The notes beneath the pieces were generated by a model. That model ran no database searches. It saw only the letters and a program-made list of their open reading frames with translations, and had not been told where the DNA came from. From contig NZ_CP032096.1 of assembly GCF_004786015.1 (NCBI RefSeq), positions 744,001 to 808,000 of the forward strand: a DNA stretch of 64,000 nucleotides. The letters are read 5' to 3'. Position numbers and translations under genes: made by a program. Positions 45,998-53,719 of this stretch are shown here, one piece after another (positions within the stretch are counted from its first letter, which is position 1; every line of letters starts with the position of its first letter). This DNA is from Hydrogenovibrio crunogenus (GTDB taxonomy: Bacteria; Pseudomonadota; Gammaproteobacteria; Thiomicrospirales; Thiomicrospiraceae).

Positions 45998-47947
45998 GTG
46001 GATGAGGAAATTTTACAGGACTTTTTAGTCGAAGCGTCAGAGTTGGTTGAACAGCTTGATGAACAGCTTGTTGAACTAGAAAACTCTCCATCGGATTCGG
46101 ATTTATTGAATGCCATTTTCAGAGGGTTTCACACGATTAAAGGGGGAGCCGGGTTTTTAGGCGTCACACCGTTAATTGAAGTGTGTCATCGTGCTGAAAA
46201 TGTGTTCGATAAAATTCGAAACGGTGATGTTGAATATGATTCAACGGCTGCAGATGTCATTATGCGCGCCTTTGATGCTATTTCCGATTATATTCAACAG
46301 CTTAACGACGGTGCCCGTGAACTGGAAGATGCTGATGACGGATTGTTGTCCGAATTGGATGCACTTTGGAAAGGGGGTGCAGCTCCACAAGATACTTCTG
46401 AACCTGCTCAAGAAGAAGCAGTAGCTCATCCTAAGTTGGAATTGCCGGAAGGTGTCGATCCTGATGGTGAAATTTCAGATGATGAATTTGAAGCCCTGTT
46501 AAATCAACGTGACGCGTTAACCAGCTCGGATTCTAATGAGCCAGACGCAGAAGAAGTCAAATTAGCGTTGCCAGATGATGTGGACCCTGATGGTGATATT
46601 ACGGATGATGAGTTTGAAGCACTTTTAAATCAAAGAGATATGTTGGAAGGTATGCAAGAACCTCAGGAAGCAGCGCCTCCAACACCACCTGCTCCCGAGC
46701 CAGCTAAACCAACCCCTCCGCCAGCGCCTAAAAAAGAATCAAAGCCTGAAGTACCTAAGCCGGAAGCTGCTAAGGCAGCTACGGCAGAGTCGACCGTACG
46801 CGTTGATACTCGACGACTCGACGAAATTATGAATTTAGTTGGGGAGTTGGTTCTCGTTCGAAATCGCTTGCTGACGTTAAGGTCGAGTGAAGGTCCAGAA
46901 GAGGCATTATCAAATGCTGTGGGGAATTTGGATCATGTGACAACCGATTTGCAAGCATCGGTGATGAAAACTCGTATGCAGCCTGTTAAAAAAGTGTTTG
47001 GGCGTTTCCCTCGAGTTGTTCGAGACCTTGCCCGTAAACTTGGGAAGGAAATTGAGCTTGAGCTGAAAGGGGAAGAAACCGATTTAGATAAGAATTTAGT
47101 GGAAGCCTTAGCGGATCCGCTTGTTCATTTGGTTCGAAACTCGGTTGACCACGGGGTTGAGATGCCGGATGTGCGTGAGCAAGCCGGGAAACCACGTAAA
47201 GGTACGGTTATTCTAGCAGCCGAGCAGGAAGGGGATCATATTCTGTTGTCGATTACAGATGATGGTAAAGGAATGGACCCTGATGTTTTGCGTCGTAAAG
47301 CCGTTGAAAAAGGCATGATGGATGAAGTCTCAGCGAATCAGCTGGATGATAAGGCTGCTTTTGAATTAATCATGTCCGCTGGGTTTTCAACAGCCGATCA
47401 GATCAGTGATATTTCCGGACGTGGTGTCGGGATGGACGTGGTTAAAAGCATGATTACCAAGCTGAACGGCAGTATTGATATTAACTCTGTTTTAGGAGAA
47501 GGCACACAAATTAAAATACGAGTGCCTTTAACTTTGGCAATATTGCCGACACTAATGGTCTCTTTTGAAGACGATAGTTATGCAATCCCTTTGACCAGCG
47601 TGCAAGAAATATTTGATTATGATGCGTCTCAGATCAATCGAATTGACGGTCAAATGATGGTTCGCTTACGAGAGAAAAGCATTCCTTTACTATTCTTATC
47701 AGATTGGCTGGCGCCTGACCAGGTAAAAGAAAACTATGAGGGCGATAAAGTCATTATCGTTTCGATCGGAAATCAAAGGGCCGGTCTGGTGGTTGAGCAG
47801 GTAAACGGCCAGGAAGAAGTTGTCATTAAACCGTTAGGCGTTATGATGAAGCATCTTGAAGGATATGCAGGGGCGACCATTACGGGTAACGGAAACATTG
47901 CCTTGATCTTAGATTTACCGGGCGTGATTCAACGCTTTCAATATTAA
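45998..47947 (+). CDS. cheA: Chemotaxis histidine kinase CheA
   Basis: Kinase that phosphorylates CheY and CheB. 649 residues, GTG start. HPt domain 1-105 with phospho-site H45 (FHTIKGGAGFLG); dimerisation domain from about 267; ATPase with HLVRNSVDHGVE, DDGKGMD and GRGVGMDVV; CheW-like regulatory domain to the end. There is no recognisable P2 domain. Instead the linker holds two copies of a 28-residue block (147-174 and 188-215) sharing VDPDG, DDEFEALLNQRD, then a Pro/Lys-rich hinge. Followed by cheW. Confidence 0.95.
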   Translation: MDEEILQDFLVEASELVEQLDEQLVELENSPSDSDLLNAIFRGFHTIKGGAGFLGVTPLIEVCHRAENVFDKIRNGDVEYDSTAADVIMRAFDAISDYIQQLNDGARELEDADDGLLSELDALWKGGAAPQDTSEPAQEEAVAHPKLELPEGVDPDGEISDDEFEALLNQRDALTSSDSNEPDAEEVKLALPDDVDPDGDITDDEFEALLNQRDMLEGMQEPQEAAPPTPPAPEPAKPTPPPAPKKESKPEVPKPEAAKAATAESTVRVDTRRLDEIMNLVGELVLVRNRLLTLRSSEGPEEALSNAVGNLDHVTTDLQASVMKTRMQPVKKVFGRFPRVVRDLARKLGKEIELELKGEETDLDKNLVEALADPLVHLVRNSVDHGVEMPDVREQAGKPRKGTVILAAEQEGDHILLSITDDGKGMDPDVLRRKAVEKGMMDEVSANQLDDKAAFELIMSAGFSTADQISDISGRGVGMDVVKSMITKLNGSIDINSVLGEGTQIKIRVPLTLAILPTLMVSFEDDSYAIPLTSVQEIFDYDASQINRIDGQMMVRLREKSIPLLFLSDWLAPDQVKENYEGDKVIIVSIGNQRAGLVVEQVNGQEEVVIKPLGVMMKHLEGYAGATITGNGNIALILDLPGVIQRFQY

Positions 47948-47961
47948 AACGGAGAGTAGAA

Positions 47962-48471
47962 ATGGACTCTGAATCGAATATGCAGTCAACTAATAATTTG
48001 TTAGACGGGGTCATCACGGATGAAGATGATGAAAAGTATGTTGGTCCCAGTATTCGTTGCGTGATGTTTAACTTAGATTCTGAAGTCTACGGAATCAATG
48101 TTAAGAAAATTCGAGAAGTTTTAAGAGTCGGTGCGATTCGTAAAGTGGAAGGTTCCGCACCTAGTGTACTCGGTGTTATTAATGTTCGTGGCGTCATTGT
48201 CACGGTTGTGGATACCCGTCTTACCTATGGATTACCGACGAAACCCGTTGATGATTTATCACGTATTATCATTGTCGAACTGGATACTGATAATATTGTT
48301 GGAATGATGGTCGATTGTGTGATGGAAGTAAAAGATATTCCAGAATCCCAATTCGAACCAATGTCAGCGACCAAAGAGGGAGCGTCTCGATACTTGCAAG
48401 GGATTGCACATTACAATGGTGATGTGATTGTTCTTATTGATGTGGACAGTATGTTTTCAGGTCAAACCTAA
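47962..48471 (+). CDS. cheW: Coupling protein CheW
   Basis: 169-residue CheW domain protein linking CheA to receptors, 14 bases after cheA and with a good GGAGAG ribosome site. It has an N-terminal extension of about 30 acidic residues before the domain, then VYGINVKKIREVLRVG and VLGVINVRGVIVTVVDTR. As CheA's immediate neighbour it is the probable main CheW. Confidence 0.93.
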   Translation: MDSESNMQSTNNLLDGVITDEDDEKYVGPSIRCVMFNLDSEVYGINVKKIREVLRVGAIRKVEGSAPSVLGVINVRGVIVTVVDTRLTYGLPTKPVDDLSRIIIVELDTDNIVGMMVDCVMEVKDIPESQFEPMSATKEGASRYLQGIAHYNGDVIVLIDVDSMFSGQT

Positions 48472-48502
48472 AGCTTTGTAAGTTTTATAGTTAAAGCATT
48501 CT

Positions 48503-48528
48503 AAAACGACCAGGCCTGGTCGTTTTTT
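48503..48528. terminator. Bidirectional terminator with CCAGGCCTGG core after cheW
   Basis: 24-base perfect palindrome (48503-48526), core 48510-48519, followed by further T. Lies between cheW (stop 48471) and the convergent FlhB-like gene (stop 48533). Confidence 0.87.
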
Positions 48529-48532
48529 GTTT

Positions 48533-48862
48533 TTATTCATTAGATGATTCGTTGGTTTCTAACTCTCTAGAGGGGGATGGGATTTCTTTCTCAGAGAGTT
48601 GGTATGCAAAGATTAATACCTGCACAACTGCTTCATAGAGTAGCTCCGGTATCTCTTGATCTAATTCTACCTGAGCGAGAAGTTGTACCAGTTCGTGATC
48701 TTCGGTAATCGGAATATTATTTTCTTTTGCAACCTTAATGATTTGTTCGGCCAGGGTACCAGATCCTTTTGCCGTTACTTTAGGGGCAGACTCACCGTCA
48801 TATTCCAATGTAATGGCAACTTTTTGATCTAGCGTGGTATTGCGAGGCGTCTCTTTTGTCAT
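48533..48862 (-). CDS. FlhB-like C-terminal domain protein
   Basis: 109-residue soluble protein resembling only the cytoplasmic domain of FlhB: KVAITLEYDGESAPKVTAKG, IIKVAKENNIPITED and QEIPELLYEAVVQVLIFAYQ align with the part of FlhB after the cleavage site. The NPTH motif and membrane helices are absent, so it is a stand-alone FlhB2/FhlB type. Related proteins can partly replace the FlhB C-terminus. A terminator sits 18 bases upstream of its start. Confidence 0.8.
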   Translation of the reverse strand: MTKETPRNTTLDQKVAITLEYDGESAPKVTAKGSGTLAEQIIKVAKENNIPITEDHELVQLLAQVELDQEIPELLYEAVVQVLIFAYQLSEKEIPSPSRELETNESSNE

Positions 48863-48880
48863 TGTTTTGGCGTTATGAAT

Positions 48881-48910
48881 AAAAAAGCCACTGAAAACAG
48901 TGGCTTTTTT
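48881..48910 (-). terminator. Intrinsic terminator between STAS gene and FlhB-like gene
   Basis: AAAAAAGCCACTG pairs with CAGTGGCTTTTTT around AAAA. It follows the STAS stop (48916) by five bases and precedes the FlhB-like ATG by 18, repeating the cheY-cheZ arrangement. Confidence 0.88.
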
Positions 48911-48915
48911 GATGA

Positions 48916-49197
48916 CTAAGAGGTGAGGCCGAGTTTCTCGGTGAGGCCGAGTTTTTCAGCCCCCATTTTTAAAGTATCTGTTGGCGATTCCCATTGAATT
49001 TTTTTCTGGTTCGCCATGGCACTTTTGATAAGTGAGAGTAAAGCTTGTAAACCGGAGGTATCAATGGATTCAACATTTCCAGCCACTAACTTATAAGTCT
49101 CGGCATCGGACTGAAAAGCGATTTTTAAATTACCAAACTCTTCTTCAATATGATGAATGGTCAGGTTTTCAGGTAATTCGATCGTATTTTCACTCAT
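48916..49197 (-). CDS. STAS domain protein
   Basis: 93-residue STAS domain, related to anti-sigma-factor antagonists. VESIDTSGLQALLSLI has the conserved serine at S48 that is phosphorylated in SpoIIAA-type proteins. The C-terminus carries an exact peptide repeat EKLGLT-type (KLGLTEKLGLTS) from an 18-base tandem duplication. Neighbours are a CheY-like regulator and a CheW, and STAS proteins do occur in chemotaxis-like clusters. No partner kinase is present here. Confidence 0.85.
   Translation of the reverse strand: MSENTIELPENLTIHHIEEEFGNLKIAFQSDAETYKLVAGNVESIDTSGLQALLSLIKSAMANQKKIQWESPTDTLKMGAEKLGLTEKLGLTS
48922..48957. repeat. 18-bp tandem duplication at the STAS gene 3' end
   Basis: Two units of GGTGAGGCCGAGTTTCTC (48922-48939 and 48940-48957), 17 of 18 identical, in frame, duplicating six residues at the C-terminus. 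Confidence 0.9.
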
Positions 49198-49227
49198 AAG
49201 AACCTCTATGCATTTAGGTGAGGTGTT

Positions 49228-49590
49228 TTACAAAACACGATTAATGACGGATAGCAATTTTTCTGGGCTGAATGGTTTTACAATCCATCCCGTCGCTCCT
49301 GCTTCTTTCCCTTTTGTTTTCATGTCTCCGGACGATTCGGTTGTTAAACATAAAATAGGAGTGAATTTGTAGTTCGGTAGAGTAGTACGAACGGCTTGAA
49401 TGAGTTCGATGCCATTCATATTAGGCATGTTAATATCGGTTACGATTAAGTCAAACTGTTCTTTTTTAGCAATATCTAATGCCATTGCTCCATCTTCCGC
49501 TTCTGTCACATCGTGACCGGCAGATTTTAGTGACATACTCACCATTTGGCGCATTGACTTTGAATCGTCTACTGCAAGAATTTTGGACAT
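49228..49590 (-). CDS. CheY-like response regulator
   Basis: 120-residue single receiver domain. Acidic D8/D9, phospho-acceptor D52 (DLIVTDINMPNMNG) and GWIVKPFSPEKLL with the conserved Lys. Second CheY in the window; its sequence differs from the one beside fliA, so it may act as a phosphate sink or control an output other than the motor. Lies between cheW and the STAS gene in a leftward unit. Confidence 0.92.
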   Translation of the reverse strand: MSKILAVDDSKSMRQMVSMSLKSAGHDVTEAEDGAMALDIAKKEQFDLIVTDINMPNMNGIELIQAVRTTLPNYKFTPILCLTTESSGDMKTKGKEAGATGWIVKPFSPEKLLSVINRVL

Positions 49591-49646
49591 TGTTACCCTC
49601 TCACTATCTCTTTAAAACTTAAATTAAATTTGTCGTCATTATACAA

Positions 49647-50177
49647 TTATTCGTCAATATTCAGGCTTTTTTTGATTTCACTTAAGATGCCTGATGAGAC
49701 GAGTTCGTCAACATGCAATACGATGACCATTTTATCTGTTACTGTCGCAAGGCCTTTTACATACTCGGTATGAATCGTGCCATTGATTTCTGGTGAGGCC
49801 TGTAGGCTGCTTAAGTCAATGGCATGCACATCAGATACGCCATCTACGACAACTCCGATAATTTTTTGCGTGTTGGATGACGCGTCGGTCGCACGTAAAA
49901 TAATGACAACCGTGCTTTCGTCATAGGTAATGTCTTGAAGTCCAAATCGAATTCTTAGGTCGACAACAGGAACCACTGCGCCCCGCAGGTTGATGACACC
50001 TTTGACGTAATCTGGTGCATTTGGAATGGTGGTGGTGCGCTCCCAGCCTTTGATTTCTTGTACTCTCAAAATATCAACGCCGTATTCTTCGCCGCCAAGG
50101 ATAAAGCTTAAGATTTGATCATCTGAGCCTTCATTCTGCTCAATTTGCTCTTGAATCGCCTCCACTTCAGCACTCAT
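49647..50177 (-). CDS. CheW-like coupling protein
   Basis: 176-residue CheW domain protein. EEYGVDILRVQEIKGW and YVKGVINLRGAVVPVVDLR are the family core. It is closer in pattern to the orphan CheW at 25621 than to the one next to cheA, but lacks the charged insert. First gene of the leftward cheW-cheY-STAS unit behind a sigma-54 type promoter. Confidence 0.92.
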   Translation of the reverse strand: MSAEVEAIQEQIEQNEGSDDQILSFILGGEEYGVDILRVQEIKGWERTTTIPNAPDYVKGVINLRGAVVPVVDLRIRFGLQDITYDESTVVIILRATDASSNTQKIIGVVVDGVSDVHAIDLSSLQASPEINGTIHTEYVKGLATVTDKMVIVLHVDELVSSGILSEIKKSLNIDE

Positions 50178-50321
50178 CTATTCAGCCCCACAGTTATAAT
50201 ATTCAGTATGTTCATTAATATTTGCATTAAGTTACCTTATTTACTCTAAAACGTCTAGTTTAATCCAGTCTATTTTTGGATATTTTATTTAAAAAATAGA
50301 CGTAAAATTAAGTACCGATAA

Positions 50322-50335
50322 GCAATTAATTAGCC
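50322..50335 (-). promoter_or_regulatory. Sigma-54 promoter of the leftward cheW-cheY-STAS unit
   Basis: On the minus strand TTGGCTAATTAATTGCTT: GG at 50335-50334 and GC at 50323-50322, ten bases between. It lies 12 bases beyond the stop of the FliK-like gene and about 145 before the cheW start. Confidence 0.7.
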
Positions 50336-50346
50336 AAATAGGTTGA

Positions 50347-51378
50347 TTAAATATGAATGTCAATTAAAGCGACTTTTTCTGCTTGTGTGGTATTGGTCGG
50401 TTTTTCTTTTGACATCATTATGTGCTTTAAAGGAATCAACGCTTCATGAAATTGCTCTTTTAACTTAGGCAGTTTGTCAGAGACAGTGTTTTCTAAGGTT
50501 GTATTGTCCGCCCAGAGCATGATTGAAACCACATCTTCTTGAATCACCAATTTGCTTGAAAGCTCGCCAGCAGGAAGCTGTAAATTCATAATTACTTCCC
50601 AAAGAGGCGGTGTCGCTTTCTTTTGCTTTCGAATATCAATCGAAATCTCTTGTAAATGATCGTTGGGTGCGAGAGGCAATTGAATGTTCGTCAAGTGAGC
50701 GCTTTCGATGGTTTGTAATTGTTGCAGTGTTAAGCGGTTTAAGGTTTGATTGAGAAGAGTTGACAGTCTGCTCAGTTCCGGTTGTTTGTTTGAAGGGGTT
50801 TGATTCACCATTTGAAGCAGTTGCAAGAGTTTGGCTTTAAAGTCGCCAGGATGTGGTTTGCCGGATTTTGACAAACTGCTTTCTAGGAAAAGACCACTTG
50901 ATAGGAGTTGTCTTTTCAATTCTTTGGCTGAAGTTTGGGCGCTGGGTTTGAATAATTGTTCCAGTAAAGATGAAAGCTGTGATTGTATGGCTGAAGGTAA
51001 CAACCCCGTATTCGTTAATGAGGTTAATTGTTGTACTCCTTGTGCAATCGGGATTTGATTAGGCAGCAATTGGCGAAAGGCTGACTGCATCAAAGCCTGA
51101 TTTTTTGCGGCAGTGTCCACAGGTAAGGATTTCGGTTGGATTTGTAAAACAAGATTCGGTTGCGTTTGTGTGACCTTAACCGTTAAAGGTTTTCCTTCGG
51201 TTAACGGTTGTTGAGTGGTGGCGGTTAAAGGTTTGCCGGCTAAAGTAAAGTTAACCTGATTTCCATCCACTTTTGTAATATTAACAGTATAGGTACTGCC
51301 AATGGCGAGTTTTAACGCTTGTGCAGAGGTCGCATTTAGCGTTAAATTTGGAGAGGCCCCTGTTGGAGTAAGTGCCAT
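50347..51378 (-). CDS. FliK-like protein (hook-length control C-terminal domain)
   Basis: 343-residue Gln/Leu/Thr-rich protein without signal peptide or membrane helix. The long N-terminal part is low in complexity. The C-terminal 120 residues (SIDIRKQKKATPPLWEVIMN through VSIMLWADNTTLENTVSDKL) look like the Flg_hook/FliK C-terminal domain that interacts with FlhB. Location among flagellar genes agrees. It could be a FliK paralogue rather than the true hook ruler. Moderately sure. Confidence 0.6.
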   Translation of the reverse strand: MALTPTGASPNLTLNATSAQALKLAIGSTYTVNITKVDGNQVNFTLAGKPLTATTQQPLTEGKPLTVKVTQTQPNLVLQIQPKSLPVDTAAKNQALMQSAFRQLLPNQIPIAQGVQQLTSLTNTGLLPSAIQSQLSSLLEQLFKPSAQTSAKELKRQLLSSGLFLESSLSKSGKPHPGDFKAKLLQLLQMVNQTPSNKQPELSRLSTLLNQTLNRLTLQQLQTIESAHLTNIQLPLAPNDHLQEISIDIRKQKKATPPLWEVIMNLQLPAGELSSKLVIQEDVVSIMLWADNTTLENTVSDKLPKLKEQFHEALIPLKHIMMSKEKPTNTTQAEKVALIDIHI

Positions 51379-51395
51379 AGCGTATCGGTCCGGTT

Positions 51396-51452
51396 ATAAT
51401 TGCGTTTCACAAAATTAAATAATAAACTGTAACCGTTAAGTGAAGCAATTAT
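51396..51452. repeat. Inverted repeat between FliK-like gene and cheR
   Basis: ATAATTGCGTTTCAC (51396-51410) and GTGAAGCAATTAT (51440-51452) are inverted copies differing by a two-base insertion. They flank the middle of the divergent promoter region and could be regulator half-sites. Confidence 0.4.
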
Positions 51453-51497
51453 AATTATTGATAGCACAGTCGTGTTGATAATGGAAGGAAACCCCGG

Positions 51498-52325
51498 GTG
51501 AGTGAAAGAGAATTTGACTTTACAGAGCAAGATTTCACGAGAGTTAAGACACTTGTATATGACTTCGCAGGGATCGATTTAAACGATTCTAAGAAAAACT
51601 TAGTTTACAACCGGTTAGCGAAACGCATTCGTTTTTTGGAACTGAACTCCTTCAAACAGTATTTAAACTTTGTTGAAGAGCAGGGTGAGTCAGAATTCGT
51701 TCACCTGATTAACGCTATCACCACTAACTTAACCTTCTTTTTTAGAGAAGATCATCACTTTGAATACCTCGCAAATACCGTTATTCCGGCCATTATAGAG
51801 CGCAATAAAGGTAGTAAAAAAATTCGAATTTGGTCAGCAGGCTGCTCCACTGGCGAAGAACCTTACTCTTTAGCGATTGTATTAAAAGAGACTGTTCCTG
51901 CAGGATGGGATGCCCGTGTATTAGCGACAGACTTGGATACCAATGTTGTTGAAACGGGACGTACAGGTGTTTATAAAATGGATCGCCTGAAAGGCGTTTC
52001 CGAGGCACGCAAAAAACGTTGGTTTTTAAAGGGAAGTGGCTCGATGGAAGGGTATGTCAGGGTTAAACCTGAACTACAGCAGATTATTGACTTCGGCCAA
52101 ATCAATTTAATGAATGAATGGCCAATCAAAGATGCCATAGATGTTATTTTTTGTCGAAATGTCGTGATTTATTTTGATAAAGAAACCCAAGCAAGGTTAT
52201 TTGACCGCTATGCTAATTTACTGCCGGATAATGGGCATTTGTTTATTGGGCATTCGGAGTCACTTTATAAAGTCTGCGATCGGTTTGAGCTTCTTGGTCA
52301 AACGATTTATAAAAAAATAAGATAA
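51498..52325 (+). CDS. cheR: Chemotaxis methyltransferase CheR
   Basis: Methylates receptor glutamates using S-adenosylmethionine. 275 residues, GTG start with AAGGAA 8 bases upstream. NLTFFFREDHHF near 75-86 and the SAM motif WSAGCSTGEEPYSLAI near 110-125 are clear, followed by CRNVVIYFD. Paired with cheB 51 bases downstream. Confidence 0.96.
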   Translation: MSEREFDFTEQDFTRVKTLVYDFAGIDLNDSKKNLVYNRLAKRIRFLELNSFKQYLNFVEEQGESEFVHLINAITTNLTFFFREDHHFEYLANTVIPAIIERNKGSKKIRIWSAGCSTGEEPYSLAIVLKETVPAGWDARVLATDLDTNVVETGRTGVYKMDRLKGVSEARKKRWFLKGSGSMEGYVRVKPELQQIIDFGQINLMNEWPIKDAIDVIFCRNVVIYFDKETQARLFDRYANLLPDNGHLFIGHSESLYKVCDRFELLGQTIYKKIR

Positions 52326-52376
52326 ACACACAAACGCTCTGCAAAAGAGTGTGATGAATGTAAAGAAGGGGGGAAG

Positions 52377-53507
52377 ATGTCAAAGGTGAAGGTATTAATC
52401 GTTGATGATTCTGCTTTAGTTCGACAAATGTTACAAGAGATGTTGAAGTCAGACCCAGAGATTGAAGTGGTCGGCACGGCATCTGACCCTTATGATGCAA
52501 GAGAAAAAGTGAAGCAACTTCATCCGGATGTATTGACACTGGATGTCGAAATGCCTCGTATGGATGGCGTGACGTTTTTAAAAAATTTAATGCGATTGCA
52601 TCCTTTGCCGGTGGTGATGATTTCGACCTTGACCGAGAAAGGGGCGGATATCACGTTTGAAGCACTTGATTTGGGCGCGGTTGACTTTGTTGCAAAACCT
52701 AAGATTGATTTACAACATACCTTTGAAGACTATACCGATGAAATCTGCCGCAAAGTAAAAACCGCTTCCAAGGTGTCCAAATGGCAGCTTGAAAGACAAT
52801 ATGCACGTTATGTCGCTAACAAGGAAAGCAAGCCCAAAGTGTTGTCCAAGCCTGGGTCTTTGGTTTCTAAAGTTGTTGAGAAATTTACAACGGATGCCAT
52901 TGTTCCCAAAAAAGCCCCTTCGGATTTTTCCAAACCCTCACATAAAGTGATTGCGTTAGGGGCTTCAACCGGTGGTACAGAAGCCATTAAAGAAGTCTTG
53001 ATGCGCTTGCCATCAACAACCCCTGCTATCGTTATTACACAGCACATTCCGGCGTCGTTTAGTTTGCCTTTTGCGCAACGAATGAATAGCATTTCAGAAA
53101 TGGAAGTGACGCAGGCAGAGGATCGTCAACCTATTTTGGCGGGGCATGTTTATATTGCACCGGGCGATAAACATTTATTGGTTGAGCGGACATCTTCTGG
53201 CTATATCTGCCGTTTAAATGACGGCCCGCCAGTAAACCGTCACAAGCCGTCGGTAGATGTGATGTTTCGTACCGTTGTGCAAAGTGTTGGCAAAAATGCG
53301 GTCGGCGTGCTATTGACAGGAATGGGAGCCGATGGTGCTAAGGGAATGAAAGAGTTGCAAGAGATTGGTGTTCCGACGATTGCGCAAGATGAAAAAACCT
53401 GTGTTGTTTGGGGGATGCCTGGAGAGGCTGTTAAGCTCGGTGCGGCTGATTATGTTTTACCCTTGGGATCAATCCCTGAAAAAATTCTGTCACTCATTAA
53501 AAAATAA
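52377..53507 (+). CDS. cheB: Receptor methylesterase CheB
   Basis: Removes receptor methyl groups and deamidates glutamines when phosphorylated. 376 residues: receiver domain with D56 (LTLDVEMPRMDG), linker, then the esterase with S197 (LGASTGGTEAI), H223 (QHIPASFS) and D319 (TGMGADGA). Follows cheR. Strong ribosome site GAAGGGGGG before the ATG. Confidence 0.96.
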   Translation: MSKVKVLIVDDSALVRQMLQEMLKSDPEIEVVGTASDPYDAREKVKQLHPDVLTLDVEMPRMDGVTFLKNLMRLHPLPVVMISTLTEKGADITFEALDLGAVDFVAKPKIDLQHTFEDYTDEICRKVKTASKVSKWQLERQYARYVANKESKPKVLSKPGSLVSKVVEKFTTDAIVPKKAPSDFSKPSHKVIALGASTGGTEAIKEVLMRLPSTTPAIVITQHIPASFSLPFAQRMNSISEMEVTQAEDRQPILAGHVYIAPGDKHLLVERTSSGYICRLNDGPPVNRHKPSVDVMFRTVVQSVGKNAVGVLLTGMGADGAKGMKELQEIGVPTIAQDEKTCVVWGMPGEAVKLGAADYVLPLGSIPEKILSLIKK

Positions 53508-53667
53508 TCTCGCCTTTGAGTTGAGTTGTTTAAATATCTTTGCGTTTAAGCTTCCTGTTTTTAGAGAGCTTAAACCCTTGCCTTATACGTGTGTTTAATG
53601 GAAACACATCCTAATCTTTCAATAAGTTTTATATAATGACTCAAACACTTTTTTATAGAATTTTCTT

Positions 53668-53681
53668 GGCATGTAATATGC
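53668..53681 (+). promoter_or_regulatory. Sigma-54 promoter of the small chemoreceptor
   Basis: TTGGCATGTAATATGCTTT with GG at 53668-53669 and GC at 53680-53681, ten bases between. It lies about 40 bases before the ATG, which fits a short leader. The best placed of the three sigma-54 sites. Confidence 0.75.
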
Positions 53682-53719
53682 TTTGTATATTCAAAATATT
53701 TTGATTGGGGAAAAGATAC

